NCBI GenBank assembly: GCA_946999045.1
Contig: CAMQBR010000015.1
Span: forward strand, 1 to 35,842
DNA: 35,842 bases
Direction: 5' to 3'
Source of the DNA: an uncultured Prevotella sp.
Lineage (GTDB): Bacteria; Bacteroidota; Bacteroidia; Bacteroidales; Bacteroidaceae
The notes beneath the pieces were generated by a model. The model saw only the letters and a list, made by a program, of their open reading frames with translations. It searched no databases and had not been told where the DNA came from. A program made the position numbers and the translations under genes. Positions 18,036-25,780 of the stretch are shown piece by piece. The first letter of the stretch is position 1, and each line of letters starts with the position of its first letter.

Positions 18036-18077
18036 AAGGCTGGTTCTATAATTTTGTAAGGGTGGTTCTATAAACTA
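18036..18077 (+). repeat. Two family-1 ends in direct orientation
   Basis: AAGGCTGGTTCTATA (18036-18050) and GGGTGGTTCTATAAACTA (18060-18077) are two degenerate outer ends 24 bases apart in the same orientation. They look like remnants of two copies or of an end duplication. Confidence 0.5.
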
Positions 18078-18108
18078 CTCCCCCCCCTCAAAAAAAAGGG
18101 GGGGGAGT
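18077..18108. terminator. Perfect ACTC8/G8AGT hairpin between convergent genes
   Basis: ACT plus eight C (18077-18087) pairs with eight G plus AGT (18098-18108), an 11-bp perfect stem with loop TCAAAAAAAA. It lies between the GH31 gene and the convergent DUF721 gene and could terminate from both sides. Confidence 0.7.
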
Positions 18109-18130
18109 CTATGAAGAGGGGTTAACGCCT

Positions 18131-18421
18131 TTAATACAACCTCACCTCACTAATAATAAATGCGCCAACCTCTTCATTAAGTCGTTTAACCAATTGCGAG
18201 CGCATCATAGATAAATCCTGTCGCAAGGCAGGATTTGTTATTTTAACAAACAATGTTTGATTACGAATAAACCGTTCGCCCGTATATTCGCTCACCGTAT
18301 TACCCACTACCTTGGGCCACGCATCAATTAACCGATGTTGCAACAACGGCATCTCTAATCCGTTATTACGTAACACCTTATTTAATATTTCATCTAAAGG
18401 TTGTACTTTTCGCTTGAACAT
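18131..18421 (-). CDS. DUF721 / DciA-like protein
   Basis: From the ATG at 18421 (MFKRKVQPLDEIL) it has 96 residues; an upstream ATG would add six. The sequence fits DUF721: an N-terminal helix, then LIDAWPKVVGNTVSEYT and LFVKITNPALRQDLSMMRSQLVKRLNE, an alpha-beta KH-like fold. Relatives include DciA, the ancestral loader of the replicative helicase DnaB. It lies just downstream of recF on the same strand, 200 bases away, a pairing that recurs in Bacteroidetes. Co-transcription is likely unless the family-2 repeat between them interferes. Confidence 0.82.
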   Translation of the reverse strand: MFKRKVQPLDEILNKVLRNNGLEMPLLQHRLIDAWPKVVGNTVSEYTGERFIRNQTLFVKITNPALRQDLSMMRSQLVKRLNEEVGAFIISEVRLY

Positions 18422-18454
18422 ATTCTTTACTTTGAACATTATATTGTATGTGCC

Positions 18455-18553
18455 GCAAGCCCTAAAAGGGCACTATAATATAGCGTATGTTGTTGCGCTA
18501 TGCTATAATTGTATTGTCTCCTTTTAAGGGGTGAATAATTAACCACATACCCC
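18455..18553 (+). repeat. Family-2 dispersed hairpin repeat, copy between recF and DUF721
   Basis: It begins GCAAGCCCTAAAAGGGC (GCCC/GGGC hairpin). It continues with an inverted repeat around TATAGCGTATG and GCGCTATGCTATA, then AAGGGGTGAATAATTAACCA, and ends CATACCCC. A similar sequence occurs in the opposite orientation at 25617-25730. Confidence 0.7.
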
Positions 18554-18623
18554 TATTTTGCTCCGTTATCATTATGTAGCACAGGACTCGCATCCTATGT
18601 GTTATGTTGCCCATTCACAGTGC

Positions 18624-19733
18624 TCACTTAGTGGGTAAACTATGTAGATTTCCATCCTCCATTGCAAACAGCTTATACTCAAACGCATGCTTTTTTAAGA
18701 TGCAATCCAAATGGTCGCGATTGGTATCGGTGATGAAAATCTGCCCATACCTATTGCTCGAAACCAAATCAATGATACGCTCTACACGTTGCGCATCTAA
18801 CTTATCAAAAATATCATCCAGTAACAGCAATGGCTTAGAAGCAGATGGCGTGCGCTGCAAAAAATTAAATTGTGCCAACTTCAATGCCAGTACGTAAGTT
18901 TTATTCTGTCCCTGGCTCCCTTCACGTTTCATAGGATAATCGCCAATCATCATTTGTAAATCATCCCGATGAATACCATGCAACGAATAGCCCACTACCC
19001 TATCCTTCATTCTATCGCACTGTATCACATCTAACAGCGAACCACGCTGGGCATGCGAAATATATTCTAACGATACCTTCTCATGTAGCCCAGATATGTG
19101 GTTGTATATATCTTGAAACACAGGGATAAGCTCCTGTACAAAGTTATTACGCTTATGAAAGATAGCTTCTCCATGCAATGCCATTTCCTCCTCCAGTATC
19201 TCCATAAGCGAAGTATCTGGTTCTGTATCCTGTTTCAACAAAACATTTCGTTGTTGCAAAGCCTTATTATATCTACTTAAATGCTCCATGTATTCGCTAT
19301 CCATCTGCGATATAACCATATCCAGAAAGCGACGCCGTTCATCACTTCCACCATCAATCAAAGAAATATCAGAAGGCGAAACAAAGATAAGCGGAATCAA
19401 TCCTATATGTTGCGACAACCGCTTATATTCCTTATTATTTCGCTTAAAGCGTTTACGCATTCCACGCTTCATTGCACAATGTATCACCTCTTCTTCTTCT
19501 CTGTCATTTTGATAGATTCCATGCAAAGAAAAAAACGATTGCTCATGCAAGATAAGTTGCGAATCGGCACTATTGAAAGCACTTCGGCAGAACGATAGAT
19601 AATACACTGCGTCCAGCATATTCGTCTTCCCCACCCCATTGTGTCCAATCAAACAATTGAGTTTAGGCGACAACGCTAAATCTGCTTCCGCAATGTTTTT
19701 ATAATTATGTATTGTAATATGTTGTAATATCAT
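18624..19733 (-). CDS. recF: DNA replication/repair protein RecF
   Basis: The 369-residue SMC-like ATPase has its Walker A at residues 30-37 (GHNGVGKT). The ABC signature/Walker B region lies near 275-312: EGSQGQNKTYVLALKLAQ supplies the signature loop and LLLLDDIFDKLD is Walker B, followed by a D-loop. RecF loads RecA at single-strand gaps together with RecO and RecR. Full family length. The leader contains octamer repeats immediately before the start codon. DUF721 follows on the same strand. Confidence 0.95.
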   Translation of the reverse strand: MILQHITIHNYKNIAEADLALSPKLNCLIGHNGVGKTNMLDAVYYLSFCRSAFNSADSQLILHEQSFFSLHGIYQNDREEEEVIHCAMKRGMRKRFKRNNKEYKRLSQHIGLIPLIFVSPSDISLIDGGSDERRRFLDMVISQMDSEYMEHLSRYNKALQQRNVLLKQDTEPDTSLMEILEEEMALHGEAIFHKRNNFVQELIPVFQDIYNHISGLHEKVSLEYISHAQRGSLLDVIQCDRMKDRVVGYSLHGIHRDDLQMMIGDYPMKREGSQGQNKTYVLALKLAQFNFLQRTPSASKPLLLLDDIFDKLDAQRVERIIDLVSSNRYGQIFITDTNRDHLDCILKKHAFEYKLFAMEDGNLHSLPTK

Positions 19734-19736
19734 GTT

Positions 19737-19770
19737 GTTAGTTCACGAGTTTACAAGTTGACGAGTTGTA
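19737..19770 (-). repeat. AACTYGTN octamer tandem repeat in the recF leader
   Basis: On the minus strand the leader reads as four octamers: AACTCGTC, AACTTGTA, AACTCGTG and AACTAACA, ending four bases before the ATG. No Shine-Dalgarno site is visible. Confidence 0.7.
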
Positions 19771-19898
19771 AGCTTCTGTGCAAAAATTTTAATGGCTTAA
19801 CTCCTTAATAGCCTAAAGAGACTAAGCAAAGTTATCCATTTCAAGTCAAAAAAACGAAAAAAACAAGTAATAAATTTCAATATATCGGATAAATGCTT

Positions 19899-19906
19899 TA
19901 ATTTTG
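19899..19906 (+). promoter_or_regulatory. Candidate -7 element for the TPR-ribH unit
   Basis: TAATTTTG matches TAnnTTTG and is followed by CAAC. A weak TTTC lies about 20 bases upstream. The implied leader to the ATG at 19993 is about 80 bases and A-rich. Confidence 0.55.
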
Positions 19907-19992
19907 CAACGCATCATGGTGTAAAAGGCTCAATATGAAAGCATAACCATGACGTTAAAACAAAGAAACAAATATAAAAACATCATAAAACA

Positions 19993-20694
19993 ATGGCAAA
20001 CAATCAAGTGAAAGGAGCACAACAGCAACATGAGGTGCTTGATAAATCACAAGCGTTCTTAGAGAAAAACAAGAAAATCATTATCACAATTGTAGTAGCA
20101 ATCATCGTTATCATTGTGGGGTTCTTTATGTACAAAACTTATGTTTCTCAGCCACGAGAAGATAAGGCAAGCACCGAGTTAGGAAAAGGACAAGAGTACT
20201 TTAATCAGGGCAACTTTGATAAAGCACTCAATGGAGACAAAATAAACTATCAAGGATTTGCGAAAATTGCAAACGACTATAGTGGTACAGATGCTGGAAA
20301 CTTAGCTAACCTTTATGCCGGACTTTGCTATGCTAATATGGACAAATGGAAAGAAGCTGTACAGTATCTCGACAACTACAATGGTGGTAGCGATGCAATG
20401 GTAAGTCCAGCTGCTATGGCTGCATTGGGTAATGCCTATGCTCATGTTAATAACTTAGATAAGGCTGTTAGTTGTTTGAAAAAAGCTGCTGAGAAAGCTG
20501 ATGATAAAGCAGAAGATGGTGCTAACTTCAGCATTTCACCTATATTCTTGTTACAAGCTGGAGAGATTTTGGAAAGCCAAAACAAGAAAGCTGATGCTTT
20601 AGAAATCTATCAAAACATCAAGAAAAAGTATGTTACATCAACTTTAGTTCAAACAGGCGAGATAGACAAGTATATTGAACGTGCATCACGATAA
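19993..20694 (+). CDS. Membrane-anchored tetratricopeptide repeat protein (YfgM-like)
   Basis: The 233-residue protein has a cytoplasmic N terminus and one transmembrane segment (about 30-48, IIITIVVAIIVIIVGFFMY). The exported C-terminal part has TPR-like helices: LANLYAGLCYANMDKWKEAV, ALGNAYAHVNNLDKAVSCLK and LLQAGEILESQNKKADALEIY. This topology resembles YfgM-type periplasmic scaffold proteins. The precise role is unknown. ribH follows after 18 bases, so the two are almost certainly one operon. Confidence 0.85.
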   Translation: MANNQVKGAQQQHEVLDKSQAFLEKNKKIIITIVVAIIVIIVGFFMYKTYVSQPREDKASTELGKGQEYFNQGNFDKALNGDKINYQGFAKIANDYSGTDAGNLANLYAGLCYANMDKWKEAVQYLDNYNGGSDAMVSPAAMAALGNAYAHVNNLDKAVSCLKKAAEKADDKAEDGANFSISPIFLLQAGEILESQNKKADALEIYQNIKKKYVTSTLVQTGEIDKYIERASR

Positions 20695-20712
20695 GCTCAG
20701 ACAATAGAAGAT

Positions 20713-21189
20713 ATGGCAACCGCTCTACATCATTTATCCGACTACAATGCTACTTCAGTACCCGATGCTGGTAATATGTGCTTTGGCATTGTAGTATCAG
20801 AATGGAATTCTGAAATTACAGATGCTTTGTTGCAAGGTGCTGTTAACACTTTAGAAAAGCATGGGGCTCTACCCGAAAACATTCACGTTAAAACCGTTCC
20901 AGGTAGCTTTGAATTGGTATATGGTGCTCACCAAATGATACTCAATGGTGGCTACGATGCTGTTATCATCCTGGGTAGTGTAATACGTGGCGATACTCCT
21001 CACTTCGATTACATCTGTCAGGGGGTTACCAATGGCATTGCGGAACTTAATACGCAAAGCGAAATTCCTATAGTATTTGGCTTGCTTACCACAAACAATT
21101 TACAACAGGCTAAGGACAGAAGTGGTGGCACTCTGGGCAACAAAGGCGATGAGTGCGCTGTAGTAGCTATCAAGATGGCAAAGTTCTAA
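20713..21189 (+). CDS. ribH: 6,7-dimethyl-8-ribityllumazine synthase
   Basis: The 158-residue protein matches lumazine synthase throughout. VVSEWNSEIT binds the substrate ring, VPGSFELVYGA is the conserved loop, and GSVIRGDTPHFDYI carries the catalytic His97. The GGTLGNKGDEC region has the phosphate-binding residues. It condenses 5-amino-6-ribitylaminouracil with dihydroxybutanone phosphate in riboflavin synthesis. Other riboflavin genes are not present. It links functionally with the flavin enzymes ApbE and Ndh elsewhere in the window, though not in one operon. Confidence 0.95.
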   Translation: MATALHHLSDYNATSVPDAGNMCFGIVVSEWNSEITDALLQGAVNTLEKHGALPENIHVKTVPGSFELVYGAHQMILNGGYDAVIILGSVIRGDTPHFDYICQGVTNGIAELNTQSEIPIVFGLLTTNNLQQAKDRSGGTLGNKGDECAVVAIKMAKF

Positions 21190-21207
21190 AGCCACAAACC
21201 TCACTTA

Positions 21208-21232
21208 CCCCCCCCTAAAAGATAGGGGGGGG
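21208..21232 (+). terminator. C8/G8 hairpin after ribH
   Basis: Eight C plus T (21208-21216) pair with A plus eight G (21224-21232), loop AAAAGAT. It lies 19 bases after the ribH stop. The following bases are A-rich rather than T-rich on the plus strand, so termination is inferred from position. Confidence 0.55.
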
Positions 21233-21404
21233 GAAAATTACCATTTTTGCTGCAACCAAGAAAGCACATACTCTTATATGTGGAAGCTAAGAAAGCACAC
21301 ACATTCTTGTATGCAGGCAAAATGTCCGCTCAAACTAAAAAAAAGAAAAAAATATATTTTACCCCCTTTATTTTCTTTTGATTATTATTTATAAAATAAA
21401 TATC

Positions 21405-21791
21405 ATGCAACTTTCACAACTTATTCAAGCATACGAATTTGACGAGATAATGCCCGTTATCAACGATATGTTTCCTGGTACCAACAAGTTTCGTACTGAA
21501 CTAAAACAGGCATATAACATTTTAGTAAGCATGAAACCCGTATCTTCTAAAAAGTCAATCTGCTATAAGATATTGCCTGGCGATACGCCCAACCATTCAT
21601 TTATAGGTGCCACAGATAGTTGCTTTAATGACACATGGGAGGTTTGCTTGGGTAAAGATATATTTCGTGAGCGTGGTGTAGACCTTAATGATGCCGAGCT
21701 CTTGGCTAATATTTTGGTTAACCTTTGCTTGCAAGCTAAATATCCAAAAGTATTTGAGAAAGCACATCAGAGACTAATTCATAATTCTTAA
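21405..21791 (+). CDS. Conserved Bacteroidales protein of unknown function
   Basis: From the ATG at 21405 the protein has 128 residues and begins MQLSQLIQAYEFDEIMPVINDMFPG; a non-ATG start further upstream was not chosen. It is soluble, with no signal or membrane segment. Recognisable stretches are KKSICYKI, FNDTWEVCLGKDIFRERG and a helical C terminus (DAELLANILVNLCLQAKYPKVFE). I recall similar proteins in other Bacteroidales but no function. Its last residues (LIHNS) and stop codon are encoded by the start of a heptanucleotide tandem array, so the C-terminal end may vary between strains. Confidence 0.75.
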   Translation: MQLSQLIQAYEFDEIMPVINDMFPGTNKFRTELKQAYNILVSMKPVSSKKSICYKILPGDTPNHSFIGATDSCFNDTWEVCLGKDIFRERGVDLNDAELLANILVNLCLQAKYPKVFEKAHQRLIHNS

Positions 21792-21906
21792 TTCATAATT
21801 CATAATTCATAATTCTTAATTCATAATTCTTAATTCTTAATTCTTAATTCTTAATTCTTAATTCTTAATTCTTAATTCATAATTCTTAATTCTTAATTCA
21901 TAATTC
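21774..21906 (+). repeat. Heptanucleotide tandem array (TTAATTC/ATAATTC), 19 units
   Basis: From 21781 to 21906 there are exactly 18 units of (T/A)TAATTC, preceded by one CTAATTC. The TTAATTC and ATAATTC variants are interspersed, with an uninterrupted run of seven TTAATTC. The array overlaps the stop codon of the preceding gene. The remaining 21907-22124 stretch holds the hairpin at 22005 and the candidate ndh promoter. Confidence 0.95.
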
Positions 21907-22004
21907 ATTATTTTTTCTTAATTTACACTCTGCATCATTGATTTTATCAAATGCACGAGCCATGCGTCCCTATAGAGTAGCTCATGTATGTATGCAGCAA
22001 AAAG

Positions 22005-22039
22005 GCTAACTTTCCCCCTCGGAAAGGGTAGCGTTTTTT
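22005..22039 (+). terminator. Rho-independent terminator-like hairpin before ndh
   Basis: GCTAACTTTCC pairs with GGAAAGGGTAGC (one-base bulge, loop CCCTC) and is followed by G and six T. It lies beyond the heptamer array and 39 bases before the ndh -7 element. Confidence 0.7.
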
Positions 22040-22077
22040 ATTTTCTCCTATCTCTTCCATATCTCATATTTTATCTA

Positions 22078-22085
22078 TAACTTTG
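22078..22085 (+). promoter_or_regulatory. Candidate -7 element for ndh
   Basis: TAACTTTG matches TAnnTTTG and lies 39 bases before the ndh ATG. No clear -33 TTTG is visible. Confidence 0.5.
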
Positions 22086-22124
22086 TGTTTTGTAATCAAT
22101 ACAACATAAAAAAGTTTTTAGGAT

Positions 22125-23420
22125 ATGGATTTAAACATCAAAAAGACTGATAAAGAACGTGTAGTAATTGTAGGTGGAGGTTTTGGTGGACTTGAACTTG
22201 CTAAACGACTTACCAAGTTAGACCTTCAAGTGGTACTCATTGATAAACACAATTATCACCAATTTCAACCATTGATTTATCAAGTGGCATCGGCTGGAAT
22301 GGAACCAAGTTCTATTTCGTTCCCCTATCGTAAAATATTCCAAGGCAAAACAAATTTCTATTTCCGCAAAGCCTTGGTAAACGATGTATCACCTAAAGAA
22401 AAAATTGTGCATACATCGGTGGGCGATATTCATTACAATTACTTGGTATTGTCGGCTGGAGCCACAACCAATTTCTTTGGCAACGAGCACATCGCTGAAG
22501 TTGCCATGCCTATGAAGAGTACAACGGAGGCTACAGGGATAAGAAATTTGATTTTGGGTAACATTGAGAAGGCATTAACTTGTACCGACCGTGTAGAACA
22601 ACAAGAGTTACTTAACGTGGTTATTGTGGGAGGTGGTGCCACTGGTGTAGAGCTGGCTGGCGTTATAGCCGAACTCAAAAAGACAGTTCTGCCTTACGAC
22701 TATCCCGACCTTGATAGCTCACTAATGAACATCTACCTTATCCAAGGCCTAAACAGATTGTTACCCGCCATGGCACAAGAGTCATCTAACGCTGCACTTA
22801 AGTTTTTACAAGCTATGGGCGTTAACGTGATATTAAGTAAAATGGTTGTTGATTATCAGAACCATAAGGTTATTATGGAAGATGGAAGCAAGATTGCCAC
22901 ACGCAACTTTATTTGGGTGAGTGGCATCAAAGGAGTATCGTTCCCCTCAATTAGTAAACCCGAATTTGTAGGCAGAGGCGGTAGACTCATAGTTGATGGA
23001 TACAATCAAGTTAAAGGTTTTGACCATATATTTGCCATTGGCGATATAGCCATTATGCCCAATGCTGACAAAAAATATCCGCAAGGTCATCCACAATTAG
23101 CACAGGTTGCCATACAACAGGGTAAGTTGTTAGCCAAAAATTTTAAGAGAATGTTGAAGGGTAAAAAGATGGATACTTTCCAGTATCATGATTTGGGTTC
23201 AATGGCAACGGTTGGCAGAAAAAAGGCTGTTGCCGAACTATCTATTGGCAAGACACAAGGCTTTATGGCATGGCTATTATGGCTATTGGTTCACTTGCGT
23301 TCTATCCTCGGTATTCGTAACAAAATGATTGTACTGCTCAATTGGATGTGGAACTATGCTAACTATAAGCAATCGCTGAGAATGATATTTAATACAGGAA
23401 AAGTGAAAAGAAAAGAATAG
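22125..23420 (+). CDS. ndh: Type II NADH:quinone oxidoreductase
   Basis: The 431-residue flavoprotein has two Rossmann motifs: VVIVGGGFGGLELA (about 13-26) for FAD and VVIVGGGATGVELAG (about 165-179) for NADH. The late FAD-binding segment is DHIFAIGDIAIM. The C-terminal WLLWLLVHLRSILG region is an amphipathic or hydrophobic membrane anchor typical of NDH-2. It passes electrons from NADH to menaquinone at the inner face of the membrane without pumping ions. A single-gene unit with its own promoter-like element, followed by a bidirectional terminator. Confidence 0.93.
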   Translation: MDLNIKKTDKERVVIVGGGFGGLELAKRLTKLDLQVVLIDKHNYHQFQPLIYQVASAGMEPSSISFPYRKIFQGKTNFYFRKALVNDVSPKEKIVHTSVGDIHYNYLVLSAGATTNFFGNEHIAEVAMPMKSTTEATGIRNLILGNIEKALTCTDRVEQQELLNVVIVGGGATGVELAGVIAELKKTVLPYDYPDLDSSLMNIYLIQGLNRLLPAMAQESSNAALKFLQAMGVNVILSKMVVDYQNHKVIMEDGSKIATRNFIWVSGIKGVSFPSISKPEFVGRGGRLIVDGYNQVKGFDHIFAIGDIAIMPNADKKYPQGHPQLAQVAIQQGKLLAKNFKRMLKGKKMDTFQYHDLGSMATVGRKKAVAELSIGKTQGFMAWLLWLLVHLRSILGIRNKMIVLLNWMWNYANYKQSLRMIFNTGKVKRKE

Positions 23421-23477
23421 AATAGAGTATAGAAGGAGAAAAGCCCCCAAAAAAAGGAAAGAAGGAAGAGTAAATAC

Positions 23478-23550
23478 TATCAAAACTATCAAACCTGTTT
23501 GAATTATTAAGACGCAGCCTGTTTTCTATAAAGGGCGGTTCTATCATTTA
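23478..23550 (+). repeat. Family-1 repeat fragment
   Basis: ATCAAACCTGTTTGAATTAT followed by AAGACGCAGCCTGTTTTCTA is interior sequence of family 1. It is directly followed by an outer end, AAGGGCGGTTCTATCA (about 23531-23546). The same interior-end junction, with some changes, occurs in the copy at 28681-28850. Confidence 0.7.
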
Positions 23551-23619
23551 CAGAATAAAGTGGCTATTGTGTATTTTTCCAATAAACAAAAATATCTGCT
23601 CTCCCCAACACAGCAAGAA

Positions 23620-23672
23620 GTCTAATCTCTCCCCACCCCTTTTGGAGAATAGGTAGGGAGGAGAGACTTTTT
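23620..23672. terminator. Bidirectional terminator hairpin between ndh and DUF4293
   Basis: GTCTAATCTCTCCCCACC pairs imperfectly with GGTAGGGAGGAGAGAC (ending 23667), followed by five T on the plus strand. The T run overlaps the DUF4293 stop codon on the other strand. Confidence 0.65.
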
Positions 23673-24126
23673 ACCTTATCCTATCAGCTGCCCTTACCAG
23701 CTCTTCATCTTTTATAATTCCATGGCGAGCTAACACAAGAGCAATGATAGAACACAAAGGCAAGCAAGCAGCAAAATTGATGTGGAATATAAAGGCATCA
23801 CCAACACCCATAATAGCGCAATAAACATAATAAGCGTACCACAATATATATAACACAATACCCAAAACACATAACTTAGCTTGCTGCATTCTGTTGCGAT
23901 ACAAAAAGATAGTTGCAATCTCTATAACCTCTGCTATTGCCAATAATATAAATAAGGTTATACGATTGAACTGTACACCGCTATCAGGCGTCATTGTTCC
24001 AAATACCCACAACTCAGTAGACATCCCCATACCCTTTGGCTCAAACGAAGCCAAAGGAGAACTAAAACAAAAGGCTGTCAAAATAATGGCTATGAGCAAA
24101 AAGAGTGTTTGCTTACGTTGTATCAT
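23671..24126 (-). CDS. DUF4293 family membrane protein
   Basis: The 151-residue protein begins MIQRKQTLFLLIAIIL and ends EELVRAADRIR, both typical of DUF4293. Four transmembrane segments are visible (about 7-25, 52-75, 82-105 and 112-133). Function is unknown. Its ATG overlaps the rpoZ stop codon in ATGA, showing translational coupling and a shared mRNA with bamD and rpoZ; this gene order is recurrent in Bacteroidetes. Confidence 0.88.
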   Translation of the reverse strand: MIQRKQTLFLLIAIILTAFCFSSPLASFEPKGMGMSTELWVFGTMTPDSGVQFNRITLFILLAIAEVIEIATIFLYRNRMQQAKLCVLGIVLYILWYAYYVYCAIMGVGDAFIFHINFAACLPLCSIIALVLARHGIIKDEELVRAADRIR

Positions 24127-24467
24127 GCCTGTTCTTGGTGATTGTCTTTATCCTTTGAAGGATCGCGAAAATAAACATCTCCGTCAATAAATTCTTGCGT
24201 AGCCAATAATGTTGGCTTAGGCAACTTCTCATAATAACGTGAGATTTCTATCTGCTCACGATTTTCAAAAACCTCATCTAACGAGTCGTTGTACGAAGCA
24301 AATTCTGCCAATTTCTTGTTCAAATCCTGCTTAATCTCAGCAGCTATTTGGTTAGAGCGCTTTGCTATAATTGCTACACTTTCGTAAATATTACCTGTCT
24401 CGTCGCAAAGTTCCATAATATTGCGAGTGGTAGTGTTTGTTGGAGCTTTTGATTTTTTGTAATCCAT
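24123..24467 (-). CDS. rpoZ: RNA polymerase omega subunit, Bacteroidetes type
   Basis: The 114-residue protein matches the Rpb6/omega-like protein of Bacteroidetes. The core is TGNIYESVAIIAKRSNQIAAEIKQDLNKKLAEF, where the SVAIIAKRSNQI helix wraps the beta-prime C terminus. The C-terminal half is longer and more acidic than in Proteobacterial omega (FIDGDVYFRDPSKDKDN). It lies between bamD (72 bases upstream) and DUF4293 (4-base overlap), as usual in this phylum. Confidence 0.87.
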   Translation of the reverse strand: MDYKKSKAPTNTTTRNIMELCDETGNIYESVAIIAKRSNQIAAEIKQDLNKKLAEFASYNDSLDEVFENREQIEISRYYEKLPKPTLLATQEFIDGDVYFRDPSKDKDNHQEQA

Positions 24468-24539
24468 TTTTATTATTTGGTTTATTTAGTCATAGCCGAA
24501 AATAGACTATTTTTTTTTATTTATTATCTTGCTAAAATT

Positions 24540-25376
24540 TTAATCTACCTTTGAAGAACCTGTAAACTGCTTACATTTACGAATAAACTTCTCTGCAGTG
24601 GCACGTTCTTTAGAATCAGGATACTCATTAATAAAACCAAAGCATTCGTCCTCAGCATCCTGATAACGTTCCAATCGTTTCTCTTCAACACTCTGCTCAG
24701 CCAGTTCAAATTTGCTCTTCATAATGAGCACAGCAAATTGTTCACGCAAAGAAGTGTAAGGATAATCTTTCAAAGCATTCTCTGCCGTAATAATGCAAGC
24801 CTCATAATTGTTACCACCACTGGTGCAGTTGCCAAAATAAGAACCAAGGTCGTAATAAAGTTGCGCTGAGTACAATTCCTTTTTCACCAACTTATCTTGC
24901 AGAGCAAACAATCTCTTTTGCGCTTTCTCCTTGAGCGAAGTATCGGGAAAGAGATCTAAAAATTCTTGGAAAGCTGCAATGGCAGCAACTGTTTGTGATT
25001 GGTCTAAACGAGGTTCGGGGGTTGACATATACAAGCTCTCTCCTACATAATAACTTGCCAGCTCGGCATACTCACCTTTGGGATAGCTTTGCATATACTT
25101 CTTTAATGTTTGAGCAGCACTGGTATAGTCGCTGTTTTTGTATTGCGCCATACCTAACATATACAAACTTTCCTGTGCATGGTCGGTTCCTTTTAGCACA
25201 ACTATCAAGTCGTTAAGCAACGTAATAGTGCGCTCGTATTTGCCCCTAACATAGCATTCTTTAGCGTATTCATAACGATAATTAGAATCGGTTGATTTGA
25301 ATACTGCATTAAACTCATTAGCACAACTGCTAACGAGTGCTGCAAACGATATGATGATAAAAAATATTTTCTTCAT
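24540..25376 (-). CDS. bamD: Outer membrane assembly lipoprotein BamD
   Basis: From the ATG at 25376 the precursor has 278 residues, with a lipoprotein signal ending LVSSC (Cys18), so it is anchored to the outer membrane. A non-ATG start further upstream adds residues before the signal and was rejected. TPR-like repeats follow: YEYAKECYVRGKYERTI, ESLYMLGMAQYKNSDYTSAA, LASYYVGESLYM, AIAAFQEFLDLFPDTSLKEKA. These match BamD/YfiO, the essential partner of BamA in outer membrane beta-barrel insertion. It leads the bamD-rpoZ-DUF4293 operon and has a strong promoter match at 25401-25431. Confidence 0.92.
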   Translation of the reverse strand: MKKIFFIIISFAALVSSCANEFNAVFKSTDSNYRYEYAKECYVRGKYERTITLLNDLIVVLKGTDHAQESLYMLGMAQYKNSDYTSAAQTLKKYMQSYPKGEYAELASYYVGESLYMSTPEPRLDQSQTVAAIAAFQEFLDLFPDTSLKEKAQKRLFALQDKLVKKELYSAQLYYDLGSYFGNCTSGGNNYEACIITAENALKDYPYTSLREQFAVLIMKSKFELAEQSVEEKRLERYQDAEDECFGFINEYPDSKERATAEKFIRKCKQFTGSSKVD

Positions 25377-25400
25377 GAATAGAATATGTACTTTAATTTG

Positions 25401-25431
25401 CAAAATTACACATTATCAATTGATTTACAAA
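25401..25431 (-). promoter_or_regulatory. Bacteroidetes promoter of bamD-rpoZ-DUF4293
   Basis: On the minus strand, TTTG (25428-25431), a 19-base spacer and TAATTTTG (25401-25408). Sequence and spacing both fit the consensus. The start is predicted about 20 bases before the bamD ATG. Confidence 0.75.
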
Positions 25432-25494
25432 GTAAAGTAAGCAAATTTTCGCATTTTATTAGTGAAGATAACGGATATTATACCTTTTATTTTG

Positions 25495-25502
25495 TACTTT
25501 TG
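25495..25502 (+). promoter_or_regulatory. Candidate -7 element upstream of uvrB
   Basis: TACTTTTG matches TAnnTTTG and is followed by CAGTAA. If it drives uvrB, the leader is about 270 bases and contains the family-2 repeat. No LexA-like box was recognised. Confidence 0.4.
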
Positions 25503-25542
25503 CAGTAATAGCATTATGCAATGTTGAAAAATAACTTGAGCT

Positions 25543-25590
25543 ATGCAAGCCCTGTAGAGGCAACATAGGATGCAAGCCCTGTTGTAGAGG
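25543..25590 (+). repeat. Two direct copies of an ATGCAAGCCCTGT unit
   Basis: ATGCAAGCCCTGTAGAGG (25543-25560) and a second copy from 25570 with three extra bases (TTG) are direct repeats. AGCCCT/AGGGCT within the second forms a hairpin. The GCAAGCCCT start links them to family 2. Confidence 0.6.
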
Positions 25591-25616
25591 GCTACATCAT
25601 TATAACGATGCAAAAT

Positions 25617-25730
25617 GGGGTATGTGTTTAACTATCCACCCCTTACATGGGCAATACAACTATAACATAGCACAACAACATAAGGGCAAACCCCTACGCT
25701 ATCATATGCCACTCTTTTAGGGCTCACCGC
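25617..25730 (-). repeat. Family-2 dispersed hairpin repeat, copy in the uvrB leader
   Basis: Shared with the reverse complement of 18455-18553: GGGGTATGTG near the left end, ACTATAACATAGCACAACAA in the middle and CTTTTAGGGCT near the right end. About 114 bp versus 99 bp. It lies in the 404-base bamD-uvrB divergent region. Confidence 0.65.
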
Positions 25731-25766
25731 TTCAACATTCTTACATATTTCAACATTCTTACATAT
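25731..25766 (+). repeat. Two exact tandem copies of an 18-mer before uvrB
   Basis: TTCAACATTCTTACATAT occurs at 25731-25748 and again at 25749-25766, ending 14 bases before the uvrB ATG. Confidence 0.85.
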
Positions 25767-25780
25767 ATATATTCTTTGTG

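Noticed and set aside
21774..21906. Possible CRISPR or iteron array
   Set aside because: Units are contiguous heptamers without spacers, and no replication initiator or cas gene is nearby. It is a simple tandem repeat.
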